This document shows positions 11,481-24,619 of a DNA stretch of 64,000 nucleotides, piece by piece; position 1 is the first letter of the stretch; each line of letters starts with the position of its first letter. The position numbers and the translations under genes were made by a program. The notes beneath the pieces were generated by a model. That model searched no databases. It was not told where the DNA came from and saw only the letters and a list, made by a program, of their open reading frames with translations. Origin of the DNA: Apoda limacodes (Eukaryota; Arthropoda; Insecta; Lepidoptera; Limacodidae); assembly GCA_946406115.1 (NCBI GenBank), contig OX291560.1:8619158-8683157 (forward strand), written 5' to 3'.

Positions 11481-13745
11481 CAACGTTATTTCATGTTTAC
11501 AGTAGTTAAGTCCGACATTTTAACGGGATTCATAGATAATTCCGACACACAGATACATTAACACTCAATAAAACAATCATCGCACCTTACCACTAGCACT
11601 TAACAATCATCTTGTCAAACACTAAAGCTGCCGTTACTGTGTTGGTTAATCACAGCTTAACCGAACGTGCTGTTTATAGACAGAATAGTTTATAAACAAC
11701 TAACATCCCACTCCGACTTCGCCTCCGTATCTGACACAACCGTGAACTTAAGAGAATTAAACATAGCCTGATGCAACTTTGCAACACCTAATAAAAACGT
11801 TATCCCGGTTATATTATTTGATTACTCGGTTTTAAGAGTATAAATTTTAATAACAAATATACTAACTCCAAAATTAAACATTGCAAAGCTGTCAGCTAAC
11901 TAAAGAAACATTAATATCGGTTTAATTAAATATAATCCATGTTGTAATCAAAAATATCATAGTATATGGTATATATCGCCCAGTTAGAGAACAAAATACA
12001 GAAATAATAATAGAGCATGCATTCACAGACCATTATTGTTAAGTACTAAACACGTAAAATATTTAGAAAGAACGAGCGTTGTTATAGAAGAAGATATATA
12101 AGAATTAGATACAATTAAAAATAAAAACAACGAATAATTCACAAGGCTGAAACTAGAAAGATTTCAACAGACACGAAAATCGGATCTAAAAAGTAAGGGA
12201 CAAACATAATACTCAACAAACCATTTGTTACAACACATGTATCATCGAAATATTAAACTTTATTAACAGGAAGAAATAAAATCATTTTTATGAATTATAT
12301 GCTATTAAATAAATGATAAAGCCGAAAGCAAATCAGAAATAGAAGCAATTGAAGAATGCGGAAGATATAAAACAGACTCCCCAGAGGTAGCCGTTGAGTC
12401 GAAGCGCTTCGATAAATTTGTAAATCGTGGCTTAGTATTTGGACATAAGTCTTTGACGATGTTCACAAATAAATCTCAAGACTCTTTGAGGAAACTACCA
12501 CAAAAACTAACCATCAAAGTTGATTTCGACAGGAAACTTGTATTCGTAAATAAAATATATGAATGTAATAATAAACCGGACAAGGGTTTGCCCACGTTAC
12601 ACAATACTAAAAGCATTAGACACGAACTATATTAAATCTTCCATCAAAAGTTTTCGTTTGTAATCAAATAAAATAGAAATTTTTCTCTATTTCGTAACAG
12701 TTAATGTATCCGACTTATTAGGAACATGGGTGATGTTTTCCGATGTAATCCGATCCTATTGAAGAGTCTGTCAATTCAAATTTCCTTGCTTGTTTGATTG
12801 ACGTTTGCATTTACTAAAACAAATTATCTTTCCGTGTCCCTTGATGGGTCTAACTTTGAAAGATGAACCTATCCAAGATTATGTAATCGGTATTTCTTCA
12901 TTGGTTGTGATAATTTATGATGGGCAGTTTTCGATAGTGTACTTAGACACGTCGAAAGTAAAAATGGTCAATAACAATTGATTAATTTAACCTTTGATGA
13001 AAAGTCATTTTAAAGGCCATCCTTGTGTTGTCAAACTCATTAACACAATTTAAATTAAAATGTCATGTAAAACATTAAGCAACTAATTAAATCAACTACC
13101 GAATATTTCAATGTAACTAGACCCAAGCTCCATCAATTAATTCAAAACACAACCTATTTAACACAACGAGTAATAGTAAATGAAAGAATTCGACAGCTGT
13201 AAAAATATATTTCAAAATACAGAGTTTTACTCGAATTTATCAAAGTCAATTAGCCCAGTTGAGGACTTCCGTATCTAAAAGTGAGTGAGGGCTCTCAACT
13301 TGTCAAACGGACAAAGCCCAAGATACGTGACATACGGACATGTTCCCGTTACGTCCCAATCGTAGGTTAAAAAAAGCATTTGACTTCCTTAGAAAAACAA
13401 AAATCCATCCTGTCCTGAACTCTGACAGATAGGTTATGTTATGTAAACGTTTTCATTTTATATCCAAAAATAATATTTAAAGGGAATGTATGTGTCATTA
13501 ATAAATTCAAAACAAACATAACATTGAACGATGTATCCATATAAATATCTAATTTAACACAGCCGTGCGTGACAAATACGGAGTTAAGTTTAGTCCTTAA
13601 CGTGAGCATTCCTCTCCCGAAATAGCAATGACACCATCCGGCAAATAGCCAAAAGGGGTTGTACAAGAGGCGACAGGTGATAATGACCCGCCATACTCTT
13701 GCCAGCCAGAAAGTGTTTAGTTTTGATAATAAAGATAATATGTCT
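11481..13745. other. AT-rich DNA, nothing recognised
   Basis: I see no supported gene or repeat over this stretch. Open frames near 12453 (plus) and 13439 (minus) are short and lack recognisable domains. Confidence 0.5.
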
Positions 13746-13751
13746 TGATTA

Positions 13752-13990
13752 GTCCTACTAATATTATAAATGTGAAAGTATGTCTGGATGGATGGATGGA
13801 TGAATGTATGTTACTCGATCACGCTTTAACCACTGGATGGATCCGGATGAATCATAGCACACTTATAGGTTAGGTCCTGGAATAGGTCAAAAGCTGACCG
13901 AAAAAAATAATTGTAACCAACCTAAAGCAAACTATAGCTTGCTATAGCAAACTTCATTAATTTAATTAAGGAGTTCCACGTCGATAACCG
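13752..13990 (+). repeat. Family R repeat, plus orientation
   Basis: It starts 'ctaatattataaatgtgaaa', has a short GGAT microsatellite (about 13777-13800), then 'cactggatggatccggatga' and 'aaactatagcttgctatagc', and ends near 'ggagttccacgtcgataacc'. The copy at 42690 shares every block in the same order. It is a non-coding interspersed repeat. Confidence 0.75.
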
Positions 13991-16900
13991 AATTAAGGGC
14001 GATATGTAGGGAAGCGGCCTTTGAACGGCAAGGGAGGGAGCTGATCTCAGCCCTGCGCCAAATAAAATAAACTAACTCGATACGCTCACTGTATAGCGTG
14101 AAATTTAACATTATTTAGCCGAATTCCTTCGACGGAGAGATATACAGTAGATTTATGTTCAAATAGAAAATTATTCAAATTTAACAACGCGTAAGAGCAT
14201 GAACCCTTAATCTGTGGGCTGGTAAGATTAAGATAAATGACGAAATCTTATTTGGTCATCAATAATTTCGTTTTTGACATTTGCATTGTCATAAAAATGA
14301 AAAACCACACAATCGATCATAACAGATATAAGAATTTGCTTTAGAAACATTATAAAGAGACCTTATTGTTTTCGATTGAAGTAACATAATCCATTGACTC
14401 TGCAACAATGCCATAGCAATATTTTGATTTGTGATAATTTGAATTCACAATGTATCTAATCTGGATTATCTTATGCATGGAATATGTAGATACCAAATGG
14501 AAGCACGTAGATATATATTAAAATATCAGTGAAATCATATCCGTAATCTAATTGAAGCTGACTTCTTTAATCTGATTATTATGCAATGATGGAACTTCAA
14601 GGAGATCCCCAGAATTATTGAATTATATTTTAAGACACTAATTCTATATTATTGATAGTTACGATTTCTTGTTTTTGCTCAGTGTCAATAAAACAAATAA
14701 TTACAAAAAAAAATCACCTTTATTTTAACCGATTGAGACAATTCTAGAACATGTTACAGCCATGCCATGAACCATATAAAACATGTCGGTCCTAATTCTT
14801 GGTCCAGCAGCATCTAAAGCATGAGCCACTTCTTTTGGTATTTAAGATTTGAATTCAGCACGCTAAAAAACCTACACAAATAGTTTTATCGAAATTCAAG
14901 AATTTAAGCAAAAAAAAGACACTATATTGAATTTTAAAAACTGATCAAAAAAAGTCGATTACCTCGAAAACTCAGAAGACCACAGTTTTATCAAAATCAA
15001 ATAATTCCGGAAATAATAAGGTGCCATATTAAATCGAAAAACCTGATTTTTTAATAACTGTAAAGGTTTTAGTTTAAAAACTCTTAACAAACCCAATATT
15101 TAAAAAAAAAACCGCTGTGCAGCTTTAATATTTCTGAAAAGCAATTTCTTATTTAGCGATTTCGATTTTCGGATATATTTAAGTAACTTCTCATTTCTAA
15201 CAGAAGTTAATAACATACCTAAAAAACAAACAAAAACATCAAATAAGAAAAAGAAAATTAAAAACAGAAGCATCCTAGAAACATAAAATCCTTATTAACA
15301 TCACAAGTCTGATGGCAGCGGACAGAAACAAGAAGGTAACGGTAGATAAGTAGCCATATTGTGTTATGGATGTTTGACATTTTAAAGTTACTAGCCGCTA
15401 GTCGTACATATGCCGCAGATGTTACGAGTTAAAATGTCACGCGTTACTGTTGGTGCGTGTGCTCAATTCATCCTAACTTAAATTGTAGAACACAAAACCT
15501 CCTTAGAGTATACTTTTTGTATGCATACGTTTATAGGTTCTGTATTCGTGGGCAAACTGGTAGATGATATTGTTAACAAATACATAGTATTAAGTTTTTT
15601 TTTTTCGCCGTTAGTAAAAGATCAGTTACGCATTTTTGTTTTATTTTACCATCGAAAGCTCCTTTAACACATATAACACAAACAATAATAATCAGCAAGT
15701 ATTATATACAATCTAAAAACTCAAAGTGATGTCGTGTATGTCGTGGCAACTAGACGAAGTTATAAAGTTTTATCAAAATTTTTTTAACGAATTATTTGTA
15801 ACTTCTTGTTATTTGTAATTTCTTGAGGTAGCTTCTGCTATATCGGTCTAAAGTGGTTTTATACTCACATAAATGTATATTCCGTAAGTCGTAAGTCACT
15901 AGCTTTAAAGTAAAGTTGTAAAATGTAAGGGCATTATGATAAGCATAATGCGAAAATGGGGTAAGTCGGTACCTTTTTGGTAATTAGATAAGACTTATTT
16001 TAAATGCATATCAAAAAAATTATCACTCGTCTATTTATTTACATAATAATTGTTATGCAAGAAACCAAATGTTTTACAAAACTAGTACTAAAAATTATCC
16101 GAAAATATGCATCAATACTATATAATATTTTTTCCTGTAATGTGCGCTAGTTATTATTAGATATGCCTTCATAAAAAAGCTTCGCGTTTCAATTAACAGC
16201 GATGCGTGACGAACTCAAATTGTTGCTAAAACAATAATATTTTGAGGTAAATATTATGCTTTGCCATCAGTATTTTTGATTAGGGTTGGGATTTTTATTA
16301 GTATATAAAAGGAAGATTTTTTGATTAACAGTTAAATACTAGCCTTTCGATAATGCGGTTCCTCGAACTAAGACCACAAAGCACAAGAAGCTTTAACCTA
16401 GGAGAATCACTCATCAAAAGGAGGACATTTAAGAGACATTCGAGAAAGCCGATGCACCTCAACAAGAGACCGTTTATCCCTTAAACGTTTAAGTTATCCG
16501 TCATATCAGCATGTACATCGCATTGTAATTTAGCTTGAAAGGCGCTCAGCTCTTCAGTCGTGATCTAACTTAGACAATTGCTTTCTCGAATGTCTAGATA
16601 CAAGTCAGGTATGACTGACTTGTCATATCACTCCCACGTTACATGTTGTTGATGGTGTTACTTGCGATGTGAAAGAATATGATTATGCAGATGAGCAACA
16701 TTATCTAGATGCTTGTATGCGTTGTCAAGGAACAAACAAAAACTTTCATCACAATGAAAGTGATCCGGAAGACAAATCGTGACACGTAAAAAGATAAAAT
16801 TACTACAAACACATAAACTGTAACATGTTATTACATTAAAATATAATCCAAAAGATTAACAATGGTGGAAACAGATATAAACTTATTTAATATACAGTAT

Positions 16901-18299
16901 ACGGAATACCAAAACAATAATAATAACATAGCCAATTTAAAAATAATACTTGCTTTAATATAGATTTCATTTAATTTTATTTTTAAAGTATAAAATATCA
17001 CCCATGTAAGTATAATTTTGGTCTTACACAGACGTTGGAACAAATACAGCACAAAACAAAAAGAAAAACAAATTTCAAGATCATAACAAGAAGAAAACAT
17101 CTACTAATAAAATGTATTCACATATAAACGGCGTACGTTAGCAATAAGCTAAACAATATAAATGGAAGTAACAATAAACGATTGGCTCAATAGAATCGAA
17201 ATGGAAAGTGTAATTTATTTCGAGTAGCCCTCGAATGCCTTAGAGAATGCTGAAAGGGAGTGTATTGCACGCATTATAATCGAGGGGCATAACAATCGTA
17301 TCTCAAAGAACACCCACGCAGCGAATCATACTTGCCATACCAGACACTCGTAGGCCATCTACATGATTAAATAAGAGAACTTAGATTTTTGGACAAGGCA
17401 TTGGTTTTGAAGACAAATCGGCATCTCACAACAAACCTATGCCGTAATAAATAATAAAAAATTCAGAGAGAAACTGGCCAAGCATATTAATCAAACTTGT
17501 AGGACTTTAGTAGTCTGACAAAAGTTTGTAGGATAAAATTTAGTTGTGTAGGTACTTTTAGAGGCAGACTTATTAGTTTTTTTTGGGTTATTCAAGAAAA
17601 AATAAGGCAAAAAATAAAAAGAATAGAAGATACTAATCCTAATGTAAAAATACTATTCTGAGGAAAATATAGTATTTGATAATAATATAATTATTTTATT
17701 TAAACTCTTCCTGTTTCAAGTATATTCTGAAAATATACTTTGTCACTTCCAATTAAGTCACCAAACAAAACAATCTCAGATATTGAAGTTTACGTGCGTT
17801 ATTGAACTACTACCGACTCAAATCTGTCCAAAATAATCCAAATTTTAATGGCTATCGTCAGTCTCTGTGAAATTATACGTGTTAGTTTTGAGGTACGGAA
17901 AGTGGGTACTAAAATGTCTTCATCTTAGTCAACTTTGTTTTATTTTATACTTTATTTAGACAAGATTAACAGCTTCACAACGCAATAATTTTTCCTTAGT
18001 AATGAAACTATTCCTATATTCATAATTCCACGTCAAATTCTTAGGATATAAACACTAGTACTAGTAATAATAGGCCATTCTGATGCCTTTCAAATGGTCA
18101 TTTAGCGTTCATTACGAGAAAGTGTTCCCGTGACAAATGGCCAGGGTCTGGTGCAATGTAGTCCTAATAGCTGCGAACTGAACACTAGAATGTGCGTAGG
18201 CGATGGGAAAGCGAATATATTTAAATACTAAGGAACAACCTATGAATAAGAATATTGTATCGTGAATATGTTATCTTAGCTTTGATCGAATCAAAAGAA
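13991..18299. other. Long AT-rich stretch, nothing recognised
   Basis: About 4.3 kb without a supported gene, RNA or repeat family. Homopolymer runs (T near 15597, A near 15105) are unremarkable. An 89-codon open frame on the minus strand near 16831-17100 is rich in hydrophobic residues, as expected from AT-rich DNA, and has no recognisable domain. Confidence 0.5.
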
Positions 18300-18300
18300 A

Positions 18301-18905
18301 AAACTGGCCAAGTGCGAGTTGGGCTCCGTACCTACCACCATTTACGTAATTTACAAACACAAACGAAAAAAAAGTGTGCCGCTAAGCGGTCACCCATCCA
18401 AGTTCTAACCAAGCCTTACGTTGCTTAATTTTAAATATCGTTTCCAACAGACAAATGTGTAACTGTTACTCTTAATGATAAGGTCGATGCCGCTGTACCG
18501 GTAATTTAAAGTTTCCAACAAATAATTGTGTTACTGTTTTTCTTAATAATAAGCTAGATGGCGCTGTACCAGTATTTTAAAATAGTATACACTTGGCCGG
18601 TTTTTATTTTTCTTTAGAGTTCACACTATTTTTCACTGCAAGTTAGAAGTTTGTAAGTCTTTTGTTTTTACGATAGAACAAAAACAAAGAAAATGTGGAT
18701 CTTGTATGGGGACCCCCCCTAAATTTTAAATTCTATAATTTTTTTTTTAGATAATCCCCCATTATCACATATATTCTGTAAAAAAATTCAAGCTTCTACC
18801 TATTTTGGTCTAAAAGATAGAGCCTTTAATGGTCGGACAAACAGACAGCGTAGTCTTGTAATAGGACCCTGTGGCACCCTCTGGGTACGCACGGGACCCT
18901 AAAAA
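18301..18905 (-). repeat. Composite repeat with 5S-rRNA-like segment, copy B
   Basis: Inverse orientation relative to 3737: it opens 'aaactggccaagtgcgagtt' and closes with 'ccctctgggtacgcacggga' 'cccta'. At 18375-18427 'gtgccgctaagcggtcaccc' 'atccaagttctaaccaagcc' is the complement of the insect 5S rRNA internal control region. The flanking 'accaccatttacgtaatttac' block, one base longer, is shared with copy A near 4225-4255. The 5S segment therefore belongs to the repeat and is not a stray insertion. Confidence 0.75.
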
Positions 18906-19004
18906 GAAAAACAACACATTTAGGAATAGAAACGCTTGGAAGGATAACAATTTAACCTAATTAAATAGTGAGGCATACCTAAGTACCACAGCCGATAAAC
19001 TGCT
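18906..19004. other. Short spacer
   Basis: Nothing recognisable between the composite repeat and the hAT-like element. Confidence 0.4.
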
Positions 19005-19985
19005 CAGCAGCTTATTCAATCCCGCGGGATTGATATGCGGGATTACTCAATCGCGCATCTTTGAAATTATGTAATAAAATCAAATTGAAACTACAGATTT
19101 TTGTGTAAAATTCAACTTTTATTAATCATTTTTTACATTAAGCAACAGAAATTATTTCTTTTCTATCAATTAAGTATAAGTTATCAGTAATCTGTTTTCT
19201 TAGATTCATCTTAAAATGTTTCGCATAGTGATTTAGTTTTGTTTAATTTTACCCTTACTCCTAACAACAGTTTTATATTTTTAATTTAGTCTTATTCATA
19301 TAATAATTTATAATCAAATCATAACTTTCTCTTAGATGCTTAACTATATCAACCTATGGTGATAACTTTTAAAAATACGCTCTTAAGAGAATACGATTCG
19401 GAGCGCCTCTCAGCTTGCTTCATACAAACGAATTTTGCACTTATTTTGACACTTGCTGATTAAACACCACGATATTTTGAAAACATGTTTTAGTAATAAA
19501 TATCTAGGTCTGCAGTGTGTCAGTTTTCTGTTAAAGTTATACAGAATTCTAGTTTTTTATACAAATGGTTTAAACAAAGATTTCTTGTTAATAAAAACAT
19601 TTTACAAAATTTTGGAAAACCATAGACATATGTATTCGGCTTAGGATTATGACTTAAAAATTCATCAGTAAATGTCAAAAACAAATGAGAAATTCGTTTG
19701 TATGAAGCCCGCTGCGGGGCGCCGCGAATCGTATCCTTTTAAGAATCAAATGATATTTATTGTATCGCTATATTAAACACAGGACGGTGAATACGAAAAC
19801 AAAACACTCGTCACCTACAGAAAGACGTGCGCAGGCGCAGTCGCACTCGTGCTATTCGTGATTTACGCGACTTACGCGGCACTTAAACAGTGCCAAATTT
19901 TCCATTTGCATCCGCGGATCCGCGTCCTGAAGGTGCGAGATCCCGCGGAATTGCGGGATATCGTTTTGCGGGAATGCAATCCCTA
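19005..19985 (-). mobile_element. hAT-like non-autonomous element with CCCGCGGGAT motifs
   Basis: The right end, read on the minus strand from 19985, is 'tagggattgcattcccgc', a terminal pattern like hAT transposons. Both ends are loaded with CCGCGG/GCGGGAT motifs. On the left is a 16 bp perfect palindrome 'caatcccgcgggattg' at 19017-19032. On the right are 'atcccgcggaattgcgggat' and 'cgcggatccgcg'. No transposase frame remains. The left terminus is eroded and no target duplication was identified. A MITE is nested at 19383-19742. Confidence 0.6.
19383..19742. mobile_element. TTAA-flanked MITE (piggyBac-like target), nested
   Basis: The left end is 'ttaagagaatacgattcgga' 'gcgcc'. The right end, reversed and complemented, is 'ttaaaaggatacgattcgcg' 'gcgcc'. 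The inverted similarity continues through 'cttcatacaaacgaatt' on both sides, giving an imperfect inverted repeat of about 50 bp. TTAA at 19383-19386 and 19739-19742 is the duplication used by piggyBac elements. The internal 250 bp does not encode a transposase. It lies inside the hAT-like element, so it is the younger insertion. Confidence 0.8.
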
Positions 19986-22900
19986 GATGATAAGTACAAT
20001 TAACAGAATCTTATATTTATTTATCTAAGAAGCAGTGTTACTTGGCAGAAAACTTTATTAAAAACACGGACAACGCGATATGTAAGGAGGCATGCGTAAG
20101 TGGTGCAGCTGCATCGACTCACTGATGTTTTCATTGAAATGCAAGAAATAAATTAATAATTTATTATTACTTTGCAGTGTTAATAAAAATGCTTTATGTT
20201 AGAGTTTAAAACACTATCACATTAATATTTGGTCACTAAGCTAGCTAAGTGCTTCTGTACTTTACATTACAACTTTAAATAGCATAAAATTTGTGCTTAT
20301 TGGTATTTTTATCAATATATTATTTATGGCATAAATAATAATAATAACAAATAAAGTATAAGTTCTCAGCTTTTTAAATTTAGTTATCCTTAAAGAACAG
20401 AGCAAAACAAATTAAAATGAAAATGTAGAATTGTTCGGACCAAAAACCAAAACAAATCTACGTGTTAAACATATAAATAATACTTTCTCTACGCTGGGAA
20501 ATATTCCGGTTAAACAAATACGATCCAATACTTTCAGATTGGAAAACTTCAATCAAAACATTGTTCACGGCAACGGCCATAAATCAGATTAGCAATGCCT
20601 CGTAGGTTTGCTCCCGTATTTGTGTGCAACCTTATATCACAGATAAATGGTAGCTAGACACTATTCAATACCGAACTACAAATCCCGTAAGTAATGGTCT
20701 TTGAGACTGCCAAGTCGGAGACAATATCAATAGATGGCCAAAGAGCTAAGAGAAATTAAAACATAACGGAGCTGACAACATAAAATCAAACAATTATTAG
20801 TTAGTAATTTAGTAGGAAGTAAAGTTTAAAACAGAATGAAGTGTCCGTAATAATCTGTACTTCTTAATAAAATCGGTTTAATGTTTAACTTAGACAGGTA
20901 ACAATAGGTAACACACAGGCCGATGGAAAAATCTACTTTCGCAATTATTATATTATTAGCTAAAATAGTGTTAGTCTTAGAAAAACAGAAATCAAGGAAA
21001 ATAAACTAATAGCACATACAACTTGTAATACAAATACATTCTCTAGGATAAAACAAAAGTAAGCCTACACATTGGTACGCGAATGTTCGTTTCCTGTCAA
21101 CTGTTCTCAAACGTAGAGAAAGTTAGTGAAATGCACATCGATTTCTATGAAAATAAATGTTTGTATAAAACTTCGCATCGCACACAAAGATAAATTCATG
21201 TGACATTTAAAATGCAATAACTAGTTTAAATGAGAAAGAAGGGCCCATAGCCCATTATACAAATTCGAAAGAGAAAGAAAGGCCGATACATATTAATATT
21301 TAGTACCTGGGCAACTGAACTTTGGTCGGCTTTCGAAATTTAAATAAAGTTGTATGTATTGTGCCAACAACGTAGTTAAAGTGAATTTCCACTATGAGAT
21401 GGCGTTGGCTATTTAAAGTATTGTAATTCGTTTTCCGAAGAATAAACAAAGACCTGCGAACATTCCACCTATCTAGGTAAACCTGTCTTTATCCAAATCG
21501 TTGAAGCCGAGAGTTTCCGAGAAAGATAGCTCTTTCTTAAACATTAGAATTGCTCGAATTTTTTTTATGTACCTATTCGTATTAGAAAATTAAGCCAGGA
21601 TTGACCAGAAATACTTCTGTTACAGGAAACGAGTAAATTACATAACACAAAATATACAATCCAAGTCATATATTTGTAAGTCTCGTGTACCTTAGAATAA
21701 ATAAGGAGGTCGTGGGATCAAGATCCTGGCAACCCTATTTTTTTTAAAGCCTAGGGCATTTGCCAAAAGAAAACGTAGGCAAGCAATATTAAGGCTTAGA
21801 AAATGTTAAAGTGGGATATAATTCTTTGATGTCCCATTGCGTGAGAAATTTAAAGAGCAGAAACTAAATACGACGTTAATATTTTCAAACTAAAAATATA
21901 TCCCTAATAAACTATTATCGTTAATGTCTCAGCATTCAAGTTGAGCGAGGAATGCGGCCCCATCTAGGTTGCATGCATTGCATAGCCATTTGCATTCACA
22001 ATTATTCCTTCATCAGAAACAGGCCCAACAAGATAATTCTAATAATTTCAGATAATAGGAGAGAAGCCTGTATTAATGAATATCTTTTTAAATATTTGCA
22101 AATTGAAAAGATTAAATCATGTTATAAGCCTTACATTAACGTGCCAATAAATAAAAATGGCTACTGTTGGTCCATAGTCTAATTCAATTTTAACATTTTA
22201 ATAATCCTTTTCGTCACACTTACTTTAAACAGTTACGTGCAAGTAAAGCGGGACCTTAATTACTCCCACGGGCTTTTTATTTCTAACTTTTACTTTTCCC
22301 AAAGCAAAGCGCGCGTTCACAGAACTCACGGGCGGTAATGATGCGTCTATTCTATCAAGTATGTATAAAAGCTGTCTGTTCAAAATATGTACTACACGCA
22401 TACTACAAGCGAGCAATTACGAGTTTTAACTTCAGCCAAAACTTTTTAATCCATAAAATCTCTATATATATCGCAATCTGGCGGTGGCATTGTTTTCTCT
22501 TCTTCTATTCCCGCCATTTTAATTGTGTTTCGGTGAGATATTATTTATTTATTTACCTTATATTTTTATTTATTTACTCCCAAATGTGATGAATTAGGCC
22601 GTAGGCTTCTAAATATACTTTCTTTAGTAATTTTCTCCTTACCACCCTTAATACACAATGTACTATTCATTCATACATTCTGTTCTAATCTCTGTGAGTT
22701 GGATATTTGATTTCCTTCATCTAAGCCATCCTGTGGCCAATCTCCAACAAATAATGCAATAGCTTTAATGAGCCACACAAAAACAAAACTAAATTATTAA
22801 AATAAATTTTGTCGGCACGCTTCAATACCGCCTGGCAGGTATAATGATCGCTGCAATATCAAGATCTATATGAAAAACAAACTGTATAATTTGTGTAGTT

Positions 22901-23795
22901 TTTTTCTTCTAAGATTACGTGTTGGACGTTTCCCGTCTTACCTTTTTATAACGCAATTATGGATGCATGAAGCTGCAACCCGAATGACAAGACCAAGGTA
23001 ATGGCGATAGTGGACATAGCTTTTTATCGCAGGATGCACTTTGTGATGAATACTTTAATACATGTAGTGTGGATATCATTTCGATTTGTACTCGATATTT
23101 CTTTTCAGCAAATCAGCTTGCTTACTAAGTAACTAAGTGAAGTATTTATAGTTATAATTAGGACAATCTTGCTAGCCTCCGATATTTTATTTATTACATT
23201 ATCAATACCAAATTAGTTTCCAAATAAGCCGCAATAGTACTTAAAGGTACAAGTACCAAATATTCGTATACATATGTACTAGCAACAGTTTTTTAGTAAT
23301 CGAATAAATTTGCATCCTAATACTATCCATTTCTCCAGTAGTTGACGGTTTATTTTAGCCCTTTAGCGGCTTTAATTCTGTTCTTTTTACAAGTTATATA
23401 TCAAATGGCTTGTTTTATCATGTAGTTCTACGTAACTTCCGCATCCCTAGGGGAAATTGTAATGTCAAAGGCCAAGCCGACTAGTTCTCAAGCCTAAATA
23501 ACGACTGCTATCAAACGACAACAGCGGGGACAGACGGCATAGTATCTAAAACAGACAACATATACATATGCTGTCACATGTTTTTCTTACAAAGTTTAAT
23601 AACCAGCGGCTAGAGACACAAACACATATAGGTTATAGGTGGTAAGCTCTTAAGAAAACATTGTGACTAGTAGTGTATATGGATGAAAAATAGAATTACC
23701 TTAATTTTTCAAAGGACAAAATCCAACATTCTTAGATAAGTCACCTCTTATCTGGTCTGTACACGATTACGTATATTATTAAGATATAAGTATTT
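19986..23795. other. Long AT-rich stretch, nothing recognised
   Basis: About 3.8 kb without a supported gene or repeat family. Open frames near 21952 (plus), 22225 (minus) and 22338 (plus) are 63-83 codons, overlap each other on opposite strands and lack recognisable domains. A TTTA-rich low-complexity patch lies near 22540-22580. Confidence 0.5.
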
Positions 23796-23918
23796 AACGG
23801 GGTAATAACAGTCATCTAAATGACCAAAATGTTTGAACGGGGTAATAACAGTCATCTAAATGAGCAAGAATGTTTTAACGGGGTAATAACAGTCATCTAA
23901 ATGAGCAAAAACGTTTGA
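23796..23918. repeat. Minisatellite, three units of 40-41 bp
   Basis: Units start at 23796, 23836 and 23877 with 'aacggggtaataacagtcat' 'ctaaatga'. They differ at a few positions near the end (ccaaaatgtttg, gcaagaatgtttt, gcaaaaacgtttg). The units are contiguous with no unique spacers, so this is not a CRISPR array. Confidence 0.95.
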
Positions 23919-24263
23919 CTTGCTTTTATGCAAATTTACTTGATAACCCCCGAAGATTTATCATTATGTCGGAAACCGAAAACTAGTGCAGGAAGTTTCC
24001 AGGAAAAGTCACAACAGCGAGTTATATCATATTCAGCACCACTTTTAATTACATAAGAAATAACGTGTTTACCGGTTTGCTGGCGTCGGAAGCATTGCAG
24101 CAGAACGATGTTGCTCACGAGACGCAGTGGACCGTGGACATCGGATAATCTGGACTACATGAGTAATTGTGCGTTTAACTATATCTTAATTAGCTAGTCA
24201 GTCAACGAATCATACTATATTTGTACATATGGAACAGGGTGTTTTGACGAAAAAAACAAACGG
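23919..24263. other. Nothing recognised
   Basis: No supported feature. A 60-codon open frame on the minus strand has no recognisable character. Confidence 0.45.
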
Positions 24264-24619
24264 GTTGCACTCCGGGAGTGCCGGCAGAAGTGAAAACATA
24301 CAACCTGGATATAACATTTTAACATGTGTAATCCGCACTTTCATCTTTTCATCAACCCAATTTCCTCTTACTTTTTATTCGTTCTATAGAGTTTAACGTT
24401 TTTTAACCCATCACAAAAAAGTGCACATCACCGCTAAAGACGTTTTCACTTCAAAATTGTAATAGGCGTGGCATTATGATTTCCGTCTCACGAATTTTTA
24501 TGTCGTGGCATTAAGGTTTCCGTCTTACGTCTTACGAATTTTCGATCAGCCTGCGCGAGTTTATCATTTTGACCTATCATAAATAAAGTGCACAGCGCCG
24601 CTAAAGAAGTTTTCAATTC
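24264..24619 (+). repeat. Repeat family Q, copy 1 (long form)
   Basis: It begins 'gttgcactccgggagtgccg' 'gcagaagtgaaaac', in which 'gcactccgggagtgc' is a near-perfect hairpin. It ends 'ccgctaaagaagttttcaat'. The module 'aaaagtgcacatcaccgcta' with 'gttttcacttc' occurs twice (about 24420 and 24588), as does 'gtggcatta(t/a)g(a/g)tttccgtct'. The ends carry a short inverted match aagtgaaaac/gttttcactt. The inner section 'ctggatataacattttaac' is shared with copy 4 (62128) but not copies 2 and 3. The class is unresolved; a non-autonomous DNA element is most likely. Confidence 0.8.

Noticed and set aside
16831..17100. An 89-residue membrane protein gene on the minus strand
   Set aside because: Its hydrophobic composition is what AT-rich non-coding DNA yields (Phe, Leu, Ile, Tyr, Lys). 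No signal, promoter or conserved motif supports it.
23796..23918. A CRISPR-like array
   Set aside because: The units are contiguous with no unique spacers, and the DNA is clearly insect nuclear in character.
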